Source: Salinisphaera sp002433465 (lineage in GTDB: Bacteria > Pseudomonadota > Gammaproteobacteria > Nevskiales > Salinisphaeraceae). Taken from it: a stretch of DNA of 34,696 nt. Location: assembly GCF_040361435.1 (NCBI RefSeq), contig NZ_APNL01000025.1, forward strand, positions 1 through 34,696. The letters run 5' to 3'. Below are positions 7,936-15,416 of the stretch, piece by piece (the first letter of the stretch is position 1; each line of letters begins with the position of its first letter). The notes under the pieces were generated by a model. The model did no database searches and was not told the origin of the DNA. It saw nothing but the letters and a program-made list of their open reading frames with translations. The position numbers and the translations under genes were made by a program.

Positions 7936-8251
7936 CCTGTACGCCGAGCAGCAGTACGCCAAGCGCGTTGAGCGCGCCGTGGCCGATGACCAGAATCCAA
8001 GGCGGCGCGCGGTGCTTGAAGATCACCCCGAAGAATACCGCCCCCGCGCCGAAGCCGATCGCGGTCAGCGCAAAGGCGCTCCAGACCAGCGTGCCCGGAT
8101 GCATGAAAGCGCCTACGAGCAGGCACAGCAGCCCTGCGCCCGCGATCGCACCGTGGCCGATGCGAAGCGGACGCAGGGCGGCGTCTAGGGCCGCCATGGC
8201 CAGGCCGCCGATTGAGGCGACAAGCAGCAGCCAGAAGGCGGCGCTCAACAT
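7925..8251 (-). CDS. Small four-helix membrane protein, 108 aa
   Basis: A 108-aa hydrophobic protein with four predicted membrane helices (about residues 3-22, 35-50, 56-78 and 84-105). Short loops contain repeated Gly-His (IGHGAIAGAG and VIGHGALNALG). The first and second halves look weakly alike around these GHG motifs, hinting at an internal duplication of a two-helix unit. I do not recognise the family. The ATG at 8251 lies only three bases past the stop of the coiled-coil/BON lipoprotein, so the two genes are almost certainly one operon and may work together in the envelope. Confidence 0.75.
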   Translation of the reverse strand: MLSAAFWLLLVASIGGLAMAALDAALRPLRIGHGAIAGAGLLCLLVGAFMHPGTLVWSAFALTAIGFGAGAVFFGVIFKHRAPPWILVIGHGALNALGVLLLGVQVFG

Positions 8252-8254
8252 CGC

Positions 8255-9022
8255 TTATGCCGTCGCGCCGTAGGCGCCGGCTTGCGTCGCCGAAGCCGAA
8301 CCGCCGCCGTCATTGGGCGCCATCGGCGGCTTGGGCGTGTCGCCCTGGGTGTTGCCCTGCGTATCGCCCTGAGCATCTGCTTCCGGCTGCTGGGGTTCCG
8401 GCTTTGCCTGCGGCTGGTCTTTGGGCTGCTGGGGCTGGTTGCCCTGCGGCTGTGCCGGCTTGTCCTGCTGTGCCGGCGCGTTCTGGTTCGGCTTGGCGAC
8501 GCTGCCGGCCGACGGCGCACGGGGCTCGCCCTGTTCGTCTTCGAGCTGCAGCTCGTCGATCACGTCTTCCACCCCGGCCTGCGAGCGCGCTTTTTCGAGC
8601 GCGAGTTCACGGGTTTCTTCGTCCGGCACCACGCCGGTGAGCGTGACCACGCGATCCTTTACGCCCACCGAGATTGCGGACTTGTCGAACGATTTTTCCT
8701 TGAGCACGTCACGCTGAATGGTGCGAAAGAGCACCTGGTCGTTGACCGTCTTGTTCACGGCCTCGGAGGCGGCGGCGACTTTCTGCCGTGCCTGCTGAAG
8801 TTCGGTTTCCGACTCGTTGAGGTTGGCCTGAAGCTCCTTGAGCTCCTCTTTCTTGTCGTTCAGCGCTTCCTGTGCCTCGTTGCGCGACTCGCGCGCTTCC
8901 GCGAGCTTTTCGACCGCGTTGTCGTATTTTTCCTGCGGCGTTTCGGAGCAGCCTGCAAGCAGGCTCGCGCCCAGCACAAGCGAAGTTAACACGGTGGCGA
9001 AACGGGTCTTGGCGTTGTTCAT
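8255..9022 (-). CDS. Lipoprotein with coiled coil, BON domain and disordered tail
   Basis: A 255-aa lipoprotein read from the ATG at 9022, which gives a compact signal peptide with lipobox LLAGC (Cys25). The order is a strongly charged coiled coil (about residues 30-95, heptads rich in Glu/Lys/Leu), then a BON domain (about 105-160, with ISVGVKDRVVTLTGVVPDEE and VEDVIDEL). The tail is about 85 residues rich in Pro, Gln, Asp and Gly and probably disordered. BON domains bind lipid or peptidoglycan-linked surfaces in OsmY- and DolP-type proteins; the coiled coil could span to another partner. The frame extends to 9061 but that adds residues before a perfectly good signal peptide. It is followed at once by the small membrane protein. 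Confidence 0.8.
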   Translation of the reverse strand: MNNAKTRFATVLTSLVLGASLLAGCSETPQEKYDNAVEKLAEARESRNEAQEALNDKKEELKELQANLNESETELQQARQKVAAASEAVNKTVNDQVLFRTIQRDVLKEKSFDKSAISVGVKDRVVTLTGVVPDEETRELALEKARSQAGVEDVIDELQLEDEQGEPRAPSAGSVAKPNQNAPAQQDKPAQPQGNQPQQPKDQPQAKPEPQQPEADAQGDTQGNTQGDTPKPPMAPNDGGGSASATQAGAYGATA

Positions 9023-9644
9023 CGAAAACGAATGGGTTGAGCCGATAACCGAAAATAACACGTTTATAACCGCGTGCCGGACCGCTAGGGCCAGTTGGCG
9101 CTCATACGAGTCCGCGCCAAGCGCTGTTTGACGGCACGACGAGGCGTCGCACGCGCCGCGCAGTCATTCTGCGCAAGCGTGCTGGAACCCTGTATTGCCG
9201 CCTAATCAATTTTTTAGGCAGCGCTTGTCCCGAAGGATTGGCAAGTCTTGATCGTGGCTAGCCACGACGCCGCGCCCCGCGCCTTGCAGAACACGAATTG
9301 CGGTCTGCAACGCGGTGCTCGTATGAAACGGCAACGGGCCCTCGGGAAGCTCTGCATAACCTCTCGCGGATCGCGTTCGAGTTCTCACAGACGGTGCGGC
9401 AAGGCGTCCGGGCGCAGCGCCTGCCTCATTGGCAGGTCAAGCTCGGCAACGCAGCCGCGGCGTCTGTGAGGCCGAACCCCTTCGGGCCGCCGGCTTTGCG
9501 CGCGCTTGATCGGCGTCAGTGTTCGCTACCGTGCCACTTGTTTTTGGCTTGGGCACGCTACGCTCTCACTTGTCTGTCAATCGCGCGCAAAGCACGCCGG
9601 CGCGACCGTGACAGGTTGTGCAGAGCTTACCTAGAATGAAAGCC
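9023..9644. other. Hairpin-rich non-coding region, about 620 bp
   Basis: No convincing gene lies here; the short open frames have no start signal, composition or motif I trust. Several inverted repeats are visible. They are GCGCAG/CTGCGC around TCATT (9158-9174), CCTAA/TTAGG (9201-9218), a perfect 16-bp palindrome TCGTGGCTAGCCACGA (9252-9267), CCTGCC/GGCAGG again around TCATT (9420-9436), and CCGAA/TTCGG (9472-9485). The right edge holds the dusB promoter. A small RNA or decayed element is possible but not demonstrated. Confidence 0.5.
9608..9637 (+). promoter_or_regulatory. Putative sigma-70 promoter of dusB
   Basis: -35 GTGACA (9608-9613, five of six to consensus), 18-bp spacer, -10 TAGAAT (9632-9637, five of six). 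Seven bases separate the -10 box from the ATG at 9645, placing the predicted transcription start on or next to the start codon. Confidence 0.5.
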
Positions 9645-10679
9645 ATGCAGATCGCCGGTTATACATTCGCGAACGGACTTGCCGCCGCACCCATGGCGGG
9701 CGTGACCGACCGCGTGTTTCGTGCGCTGTGCCGCAGCCTTGGCGCGAACGTGACCACCGGCGAAATGGTATCGGCCCGGCCGGAGCTTCGGGCCACGCGC
9801 AAGTCCCGGCTGCGGCTCGACCAGGCCGGCGAGCCGGCGCCGCGCATCGTGCAGATCGCCGGCGGCGATGTCGCCGATCTGGTGCATGCGGCCAAGGTCA
9901 ACGCCGACGAAGGCGCCGATATCATCGATATCAACATGGGCTGTCCGGCCAAGAAGGTCTGTCGCAAGGCCGCCGGCTCGGCGCTCATGGCCGACGAAGA
10001 CCGCGTGGCCGCGATTCTCGATGGCGTGGTGAACGCGGTGGATATCCCCGTGACCCTGAAGATGCGCACCGGCGTGAGCGCCGACCGGCGCAACGCCGTC
10101 GCGATTGCCCGCCGTGCCGAACAGGCAGGAATTGCAGCGCTCGCGGTGCATGGGCGCACGCGCGATCAGCACTACACCGGCGTGGCCGAGTACGACACCA
10201 TCGCCGCGGTCAAGCGCGCGGTATCGCTACCGGTCTGGGCGAACGGGGATATCGACTCGCCGGCCAAGGCGCGGGCCGTGCTGGCCGCGACCGGCGCGGA
10301 CGGGCTGATGATCGGCCGGGCGGCCTGTCGTCGGCCCTGGCTGTTTCGTGAAATCGCCATCGAGCGGGCTACGGGCGTGCCGCCGGCGCCGCCCACCGTC
10401 GCCGATGAACGGCAATGGCTGCTCGGTCTGATCGAGCAGCTCCACGACTTCTACGGCGAACAGCAGGGCGTACGCGTGGCCCGCAAACATATCGGCTGGC
10501 TCAACGAACGCCGGCCGGTCTCGCCGGCGCTGTATATGGACATGGTTCAGGCGGATACGGCCGCGCGCCAGCTGCGCCTGCTCGACTGTTGTTTCGATGC
10601 CGCCGCCGCGGCCGAACACAGAGCTGGGTCAGCGCGCGATGAAAAGGCGACCGGGCGACGTATCGCCACGGCCGCCTGA
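9645..10679 (+). CDS. dusB: tRNA-dihydrouridine synthase B
   Basis: FMN-dependent enzyme that reduces a uridine in the D-loop of tRNAs to dihydrouridine. The 344-aa protein has the TIM-barrel landmarks AAAPMAGVTDRVFR, RIVQIAGGD, IIDINMGCPAKKV with catalytic Cys100, LKMRTGVS, VHGRTRDQHYTG, VWANGDI and LMIGRAACRRPWLF, then the C-terminal helical tRNA-binding domain. I chose the ATG at 9645 instead of the in-frame ATG at 9636. It aligns end to end with enteric DusB as I remember it (MRIGQY...) and puts the catalytic Cys at the same number. There is no Shine-Dalgarno sequence, and the -10-like TAGAAT at 9632 suggests a leaderless transcript. In many gammaproteobacteria dusB is followed by fis; here it converges on a YIP1-type gene instead. 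Confidence 0.93.
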   Translation: MQIAGYTFANGLAAAPMAGVTDRVFRALCRSLGANVTTGEMVSARPELRATRKSRLRLDQAGEPAPRIVQIAGGDVADLVHAAKVNADEGADIIDINMGCPAKKVCRKAAGSALMADEDRVAAILDGVVNAVDIPVTLKMRTGVSADRRNAVAIARRAEQAGIAALAVHGRTRDQHYTGVAEYDTIAAVKRAVSLPVWANGDIDSPAKARAVLAATGADGLMIGRAACRRPWLFREIAIERATGVPPAPPTVADERQWLLGLIEQLHDFYGEQQGVRVARKHIGWLNERRPVSPALYMDMVQADTAARQLRLLDCCFDAAAAAEHRAGSARDEKATGRRIATAA

Positions 10680-10686
10680 TATCGCT

Positions 10687-11226
10687 CTACATCCCGGGCG
10701 CGGTGCCGGTCGGGCCGGCCACACCGCCGATCAGGGCCATGATCAGAAGCTGAATCAGCCAGCCCACCACACACACGCCGACCGCGCGCAGGGTGCTGTG
10801 GTAGTCCAGCGCCTGGCGCACGGCGATGATGGTGGTGGCCAGCATCCATATCGAGGCGACGAACCACACGATTGCCCCGATGACCGGGATGATGCCGAAT
10901 ACGCGCAGCAGTCCGGGCGTGGCGGCAAAACCGAGGGTGCGCAGCAGCTGGCCGACATCGGCTTGTGTCTGCGGCTCGGGCAACAATTTGGTGCCTACGG
11001 CCCAGATGATGGCCGCCCAGATCAGCCAGCCCAGCAGGGCGGCGACGGCGTTGAGCAACAAAAAGCCGATGGTGCCGCCGCCCAGCGCGCCAATACCGGC
11101 GGCCAGCGAGGCGAGGACCACAATCAGCGCGGCCTGGCCGGTGGCCCCGCGATCGTGTTCGACTTCTTCATAGGTCGGCACCTGCAGTTTGGCGGCGCCT
11201 ATCATTCGTTCGGTCAGGCTTTGCAT
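10687..11226 (-). CDS. YIP1-family-like integral membrane protein
   Basis: A 179-aa membrane protein with a short cytosolic N-terminus (MQSLTERMIGAAKL, then YEEVEHD). About five hydrophobic helices follow, the first two being very Gly/Ala-rich (about 30-75). The last part includes TLGFAATPGLLRVFGIIPVIGAIVWF and an IAVRQALDYHSTLRAVG loop. This last pattern is typical of bacterial YIP1-domain proteins, where aromatic and Arg residues follow a Pro-Gly kink. The molecular role of the bacterial members is not established. It converges on dusB with a seven-base gap and is divergent from the lipid kinase gene. Confidence 0.75.
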   Translation of the reverse strand: MQSLTERMIGAAKLQVPTYEEVEHDRGATGQAALIVVLASLAAGIGALGGGTIGFLLLNAVAALLGWLIWAAIIWAVGTKLLPEPQTQADVGQLLRTLGFAATPGLLRVFGIIPVIGAIVWFVASIWMLATTIIAVRQALDYHSTLRAVGVCVVGWLIQLLIMALIGGVAGPTGTAPGM

Positions 11227-11354
11227 GACTGGATCAGTCGTTGGATTTGGTTTCGATCTTGGCTTAGAACCCCGTCCCGCGCCAGCCCGTGTATTTTGCG
11301 GATTGCGCTTGTCACAGGGCGCACTTACGCTGTCGGCTCGACTGTTTCCAATCG

Positions 11355-12266
11355 GTGAAGATTCTGCGCGCGCTACTGCTGATCAATCAGAAATCCCGCC
11401 AGGGCGAAGCCAACGCCGAGGCGGCCCGCGACGCGCTCGAAGCGCTCGATGTCGAGATCACCCTGGGCCAATTCGAAGAACCCGACGATGTGCCGGCAGA
11501 GATCGATCGGCATGCGCCAAACGTGGACATGATCGTGCTCGGCGGCGGCGACGGCACACTCAATCTCGCCGCCGCGGCGGTGATGCGCGCAAAGCGCCCC
11601 TTGGGCGTGCTGCCGCTGGGTACGGCCAACGATTTCGCCCGTACGCTGCTTATTCCCACGGAGCTCGAGGCGGCCTGTCGCAACGTCGTCGAAGGCGTGA
11701 CCCACGGTGTGGATCTGGGGCAGTGCAACGACGTGCATTTCGTCAACGTCGCGAGTATCGGACTGGCCGTGCGGGCCTGTGAATACCGCTCGGACGCGGC
11801 CAAGAAAATGTTCGGCTCGTTCGGCTATGCGTCCAACGTGTTCAAGGCCTATCGCGACACCGAGCCGTTCGATGCGGTGGTGCGCTGCGGTGACGAAACC
11901 CATCGGCTGCATTCGATTCAACTCGCCGTCGGCAATGGGCGCTATTTCGGCGGCGGGCTGGCGGTGGCCAGCGACGCCGCGCTCGACGACGGCCGCCTCG
12001 ACCTGTACAGCCTGCAGCCGCAGTCACTCGCCAAGCTGGTCGGCATGTTGCCCACGCTCGTGCGCGGGCCGGACAAGTCCATTCAGGGCGTGCAGCTGCT
12101 CGAAGGCACCGAGTTCGAAGTCGATACCGGCAAGCCCATGCCAATCAACACGGACGGCGAGATCCTGACCGAAACGCCGGCGACCTTTCGTATTCACCCC
12201 GGCGCGCTTCAGGTGAAGGTGCCGCAGGAATATCTGGACCGCTACGGGCGTCAAAACAAACAATAA
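11355..12266 (+). CDS. YegS/diacylglycerol-kinase-like lipid kinase
   Basis: A 303-aa lipid kinase of the DAGK-catalytic superfamily. The nucleotide-binding signature GGGDGTLN lies at about residues 63-70 and the second motif LPLGTANDFA at about 90-99. SIQLAVGNGRYFGGGL, DGRLDLY and a C-terminal INTDGEI (conserved Asp-Gly-Glu) complete the family pattern. Members phosphorylate phosphatidylglycerol, diacylglycerol or related lipids at the inner membrane; the exact substrate is not readable here. I chose the GTG at 11355 because the family begins right at the first strand (ILRALLLINQKSRQG). The open frame upstream to 11289 is Cys-rich and unlike the family. It is 52 nt before the CoA-hydrolase gene and could be co-transcribed. 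Confidence 0.87.
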   Translation: MKILRALLLINQKSRQGEANAEAARDALEALDVEITLGQFEEPDDVPAEIDRHAPNVDMIVLGGGDGTLNLAAAAVMRAKRPLGVLPLGTANDFARTLLIPTELEAACRNVVEGVTHGVDLGQCNDVHFVNVASIGLAVRACEYRSDAAKKMFGSFGYASNVFKAYRDTEPFDAVVRCGDETHRLHSIQLAVGNGRYFGGGLAVASDAALDDGRLDLYSLQPQSLAKLVGMLPTLVRGPDKSIQGVQLLEGTEFEVDTGKPMPINTDGEILTETPATFRIHPGALQVKVPQEYLDRYGRQNKQ

Positions 12267-12318
12267 CGAACCGCAAGGGCACAGGCGGCCCGGCGGTTTC
12301 ACTGGCGAGGAACAGGCG

Positions 12319-14526
12319 ATGAGCGATCGACCGCAACGATTCACCGATGCCGAGGCCACGATCGACTGGCTGCTCGACACCGTCGGCCACGATATTCACG
12401 TGGGCGCGCCGCTGGGCCTCGGCAAGCCGGCCACGCTGCTCAACGCCCTGTATGCCCGGGCCAAGGCCAACCCCGAGATCAATCTCAAGATTCTGACCGC
12501 GCTGTCGCTGGACGTGCCGCAGGCCGGCAGCGAACTCGAACGCCGCATCATGGATCCGATCGTCGAACGTGTATTCGAGGATTACCCGGGCCTGGACTAT
12601 GTCCGCGATCTGAATGCCGGCACGGTGCCCGACAACATCACCATTTCCGAGTTCTTTTTCCAGCCCGGGGCGATGCTCGGCAACGACGACGCACAGCGCC
12701 ACTATCGCTCGGTCAACTACACCCACGTGGCCCGCGATCTGATCAACGCCGGCGTGAACGTGCTCATGCAGATGGGCGCGCCGGGACCGGACGACAGCCA
12801 GTTTTCGCTGTCCAGCAATACCGATGTCACGCTCGATCTGATGCCCGTTGTCGAGGCCATGCGCGAGCGGGGCGAGCCGATCTGGGTCGTCGGCCAGCTC
12901 AACGCGCGCATGCCGATGATGACCCGCAGCGCGCTGGTCGACGCTGCGATGGCCGATGCCGTATTCGAAGGCGAGGCGGCAACGTTCAAGCCCTTCGGTG
13001 CGCCGGCCATGCCGGTGGCCGAGGCCGACTATGCGATCGGCCTGCGCGTATCGAGCCTGCTCGAAGACGGTGGCACGCTGCAGATCGGCATCGGCTCGCT
13101 GTCGGACGCGATCGCCTATTGCTGTGACCTGCGCCACAACCACAACGCCGACTATCGGGCGCTGCTGGAACGGCTCAACCGTAGCGCCAGCGAGCGCACG
13201 CTCGCCAATGCGATCGGCGGGGAAGACGTTTTCGAGCGCGGCCTGTACGGCTGCACCGAAATGCTCGTCGATGCCTATATCCAGATGTATCGCTCCGGCG
13301 TGATCTCGCGCCCGGTCTACGACGATATCGATATCCAGCGCCTGCTCGATGCCGGCACGATCGGCGAACGGGTCGATGCCAATACGCTGGCCGCCCTGCG
13401 CGACAGCGGCGCCATTCGAGCCCAGCTCGACGGCGACGACGTGGCACGTCTCAAGCAGGTGGGCGTGTTCAAGGCCGGCGTGACCTACGATAACCGCCGG
13501 CTCGATGCCGGGGATGGCGGTGAGCCCATTGCCGCCGATCTGGACGACGACACGGCCCGCTCACAGATCGTGTCGCGTTGTCTGGGCGATCGGCTCAAGG
13601 GCGCAACGCTCGTGCATGGCGGCTTCTTTCTGGGGCCCAACAGCTTCTATCAGGCCCTGCGCGATCTCGACGACGACGAGCGCGAGCTGTTCCATATGAC
13701 CAGCGTGGGTCAGATCAACGAACTCTATGGCAATGAAGCCCTGCGCCGGGTGCAGCGGCGTGGCTCGCGCTTCGTGAATACCGCGATCAAGGCCACGCTC
13801 GCCGGCGCCATCGCATCCGACGGCCTGGAAAACGGCCAGGTCATTTCCGGCGTGGGCGGGCAGTACAACTTCGTATCGCAGGCACACGCGCTCGAAGGCG
13901 GGCGTTCAATCATCTGCGTACGCGCGGTGCGCCAGTCCTCGGACGGGCCCGAGTCCAACGTCGTGTCGCACTATGCGCATACCACCATCCCGCGCCACCT
14001 GCGCGATATCGTGGTGACCGAATACGGGGCGGCCGACCTGCGCGGCAAGACCGACGAACAAGTCGCCATGGCGATGATCGAAATCGCCGATGCCCGGTTT
14101 CAGGATGAACTGCGCAGTGCTGCGGTATCCGCCGGCAAGCTGCGCCGCGATTACCAGGTGCCGGCCCATGCGCGCAACAATACGCCGGACAATCTGCGTC
14201 GCCTGTTCGCGCCGGAGAAGGCCGAAGGCCGGTTCGAGGCCTATCCCTACGGCAGCGATTTCACCGAAATCGAGCGCACCCTCATCGCCGCGCTCAAGAA
14301 ACTGCAGGGCGGCTCGCACGGCAAGACGCTGTCGAGCTTTGCCCGACATGCCGCGCGCCTGGCCACGCTGCCGGCCAGCGCCGAGCCCTATCTCGAACGC
14401 ATGGGCCTGCAGCGCCCGCGCGGCCTGCGCGAATCGCTGTATGCGCGGGTGGTCGCCCTGGCATTGATCAACGACGGCGTGATCGATTCCGACGATGAGC
14501 CCGGCCACGACGCCGTCGATTCATGA
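12319..14526 (+). CDS. Long acetyl-CoA hydrolase/CoA-transferase family protein
   Basis: A 735-aa member of the family I acetyl-CoA hydrolase/transferase group, longer than the usual 430-510 aa. The N-terminal half holds VGAPLGLGKPATLLNALY and TISEFFFQPGAML. YGCTEMLVD (Glu314) fits the position of the catalytic glutamate that forms the glutamyl-CoA intermediate. The C-terminal half holds the oxyanion loop ISGVGGQYNF (about residues 508-517) and TEYGAADLRGKTDEQ (about 567-581). An insertion of about 100 residues (about 330-430) between the halves and a helical tail of about 100 residues account for the extra length. The tail could be an interaction domain. The start has GAGGAA upstream. The stop overlaps the MoxR start (ATGA), so the genes are coupled. 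Substrate unknown. Confidence 0.85.
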   Translation: MSDRPQRFTDAEATIDWLLDTVGHDIHVGAPLGLGKPATLLNALYARAKANPEINLKILTALSLDVPQAGSELERRIMDPIVERVFEDYPGLDYVRDLNAGTVPDNITISEFFFQPGAMLGNDDAQRHYRSVNYTHVARDLINAGVNVLMQMGAPGPDDSQFSLSSNTDVTLDLMPVVEAMRERGEPIWVVGQLNARMPMMTRSALVDAAMADAVFEGEAATFKPFGAPAMPVAEADYAIGLRVSSLLEDGGTLQIGIGSLSDAIAYCCDLRHNHNADYRALLERLNRSASERTLANAIGGEDVFERGLYGCTEMLVDAYIQMYRSGVISRPVYDDIDIQRLLDAGTIGERVDANTLAALRDSGAIRAQLDGDDVARLKQVGVFKAGVTYDNRRLDAGDGGEPIAADLDDDTARSQIVSRCLGDRLKGATLVHGGFFLGPNSFYQALRDLDDDERELFHMTSVGQINELYGNEALRRVQRRGSRFVNTAIKATLAGAIASDGLENGQVISGVGGQYNFVSQAHALEGGRSIICVRAVRQSSDGPESNVVSHYAHTTIPRHLRDIVVTEYGAADLRGKTDEQVAMAMIEIADARFQDELRSAAVSAGKLRRDYQVPAHARNNTPDNLRRLFAPEKAEGRFEAYPYGSDFTEIERTLIAALKKLQGGSHGKTLSSFARHAARLATLPASAEPYLERMGLQRPRGLRESLYARVVALALINDGVIDSDDEPGHDAVDS

Positions 14527-15416
14527 GCGATAGCGAATCGCGCCCGCGCTTCGACAGCCCCGAGGCGCTCGACGCCGCGCTGGCCGGCGAGGGCTACGTC
14601 AGCGATGCCGATCTGCGCATGACCCTGTATCTGGCCATGGCCCTGCACAAGCCGCTGCTCGTGGAAGGCCCGGCCGGCGTCGGCAAGACCGAAATTGCCA
14701 AGGCGCTGGCCGCCACGCTCGATACACGGCTGATCCGCCTGCAGTGCTACGAAGGCCTGGACGCGGCCCAGGCCCTCTACGAATGGGACTACCCGCGTCA
14801 GCTGCTGGAAATCCGGGTACAGGAAGCGGCCGGCGCGTCCACCGACAGCCTGCGCGACAACCTTTATTCCGACAGCTTTCTGCTCGAACGCCCGCTGCTG
14901 GCAGCCCTGCGCCACAGCCCGCCGCCGGTGCTGCTCATCGACGAACTCGACCGCGCCGACGAGGCCTTCGAGAGTTTTCTGCTGGAGATTCTGTCGGACT
15001 GGCAGATCAGCATCCCCGAGTACGGCACCGTGCGCGCCGAGGTGCCGCCGCTGGTGGTCATCACCGGCAATCGCACACGTGCGCTCGCCGAAGCCACGCG
15101 CCGGCGCTGTCTGTATCTGTGGATCGACTACCCCGACCGCGCCAAGGAGCGGGCCGTGCTCGAACGCCGGCTGCCCGGCATCGATACGCGCCTGGCCGAT
15201 ACCGTCGCCGATTTCCTGGCCTGGGCACGGGAACAGGACCTGGCCAAGACGCCCGGCCTGGCCGAAACGCTGGACTGGGCCGCGGCGCTGATTGAACTCG
15301 GCGTTGCCGACCTGAACGACAGCCGCGTGCCCGCCACGCTCGGCGCGCTGTTCAAGGACGCGGCCGATATCGACGCCATGCGCACACGGCTGGATGCCTA
15401 TCGCGGCGAGCGATGA
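14523..15416 (+). CDS. MoxR-type AAA+ ATPase
   Basis: A 297-aa MoxR-family AAA+ ATPase. Walker A is GPAGVGKT (residues 49-56). Walker B is in VLLIDELDRADEAFESFLLEILSD, the usual MoxR form with a following Arg-Ala. Sensor 1 is VVITGNRTR (the Asn in ITGN), followed by the ATRRRCLYLWIDYP block. The protein lacks extra domains. MoxR ATPases act with VWA proteins as chaperones that insert metals or activate client complexes; the closest well-known pair is CoxD/CoxE, which matures carbon monoxide dehydrogenase. Both ends of the gene overlap its neighbours by ATGA, so the trio is made as a unit. No CO dehydrogenase genes are nearby, so the client is unknown. Confidence 0.92.
   Translation: MSDSESRPRFDSPEALDAALAGEGYVSDADLRMTLYLAMALHKPLLVEGPAGVGKTEIAKALAATLDTRLIRLQCYEGLDAAQALYEWDYPRQLLEIRVQEAAGASTDSLRDNLYSDSFLLERPLLAALRHSPPPVLLIDELDRADEAFESFLLEILSDWQISIPEYGTVRAEVPPLVVITGNRTRALAEATRRRCLYLWIDYPDRAKERAVLERRLPGIDTRLADTVADFLAWAREQDLAKTPGLAETLDWAAALIELGVADLNDSRVPATLGALFKDAADIDAMRTRLDAYRGER

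Noticed and set aside
9201..9218. CCTAA/TTAGG hairpin as an intrinsic terminator
   Set aside because: The T-run lies in the loop, not after the stem, on either strand.
9366..9400. GTTCGAGTT-like T-loop suggesting a tRNA
   Set aside because: Flanking bases do not pair to make a T-stem and no acceptor or anticodon arm is found.
9206..9469. Short overlapping frames on both strands in the dusB upstream gap
   Set aside because: No ribosome binding site, no signal peptide or motif, and composition unlike neighbouring genes.
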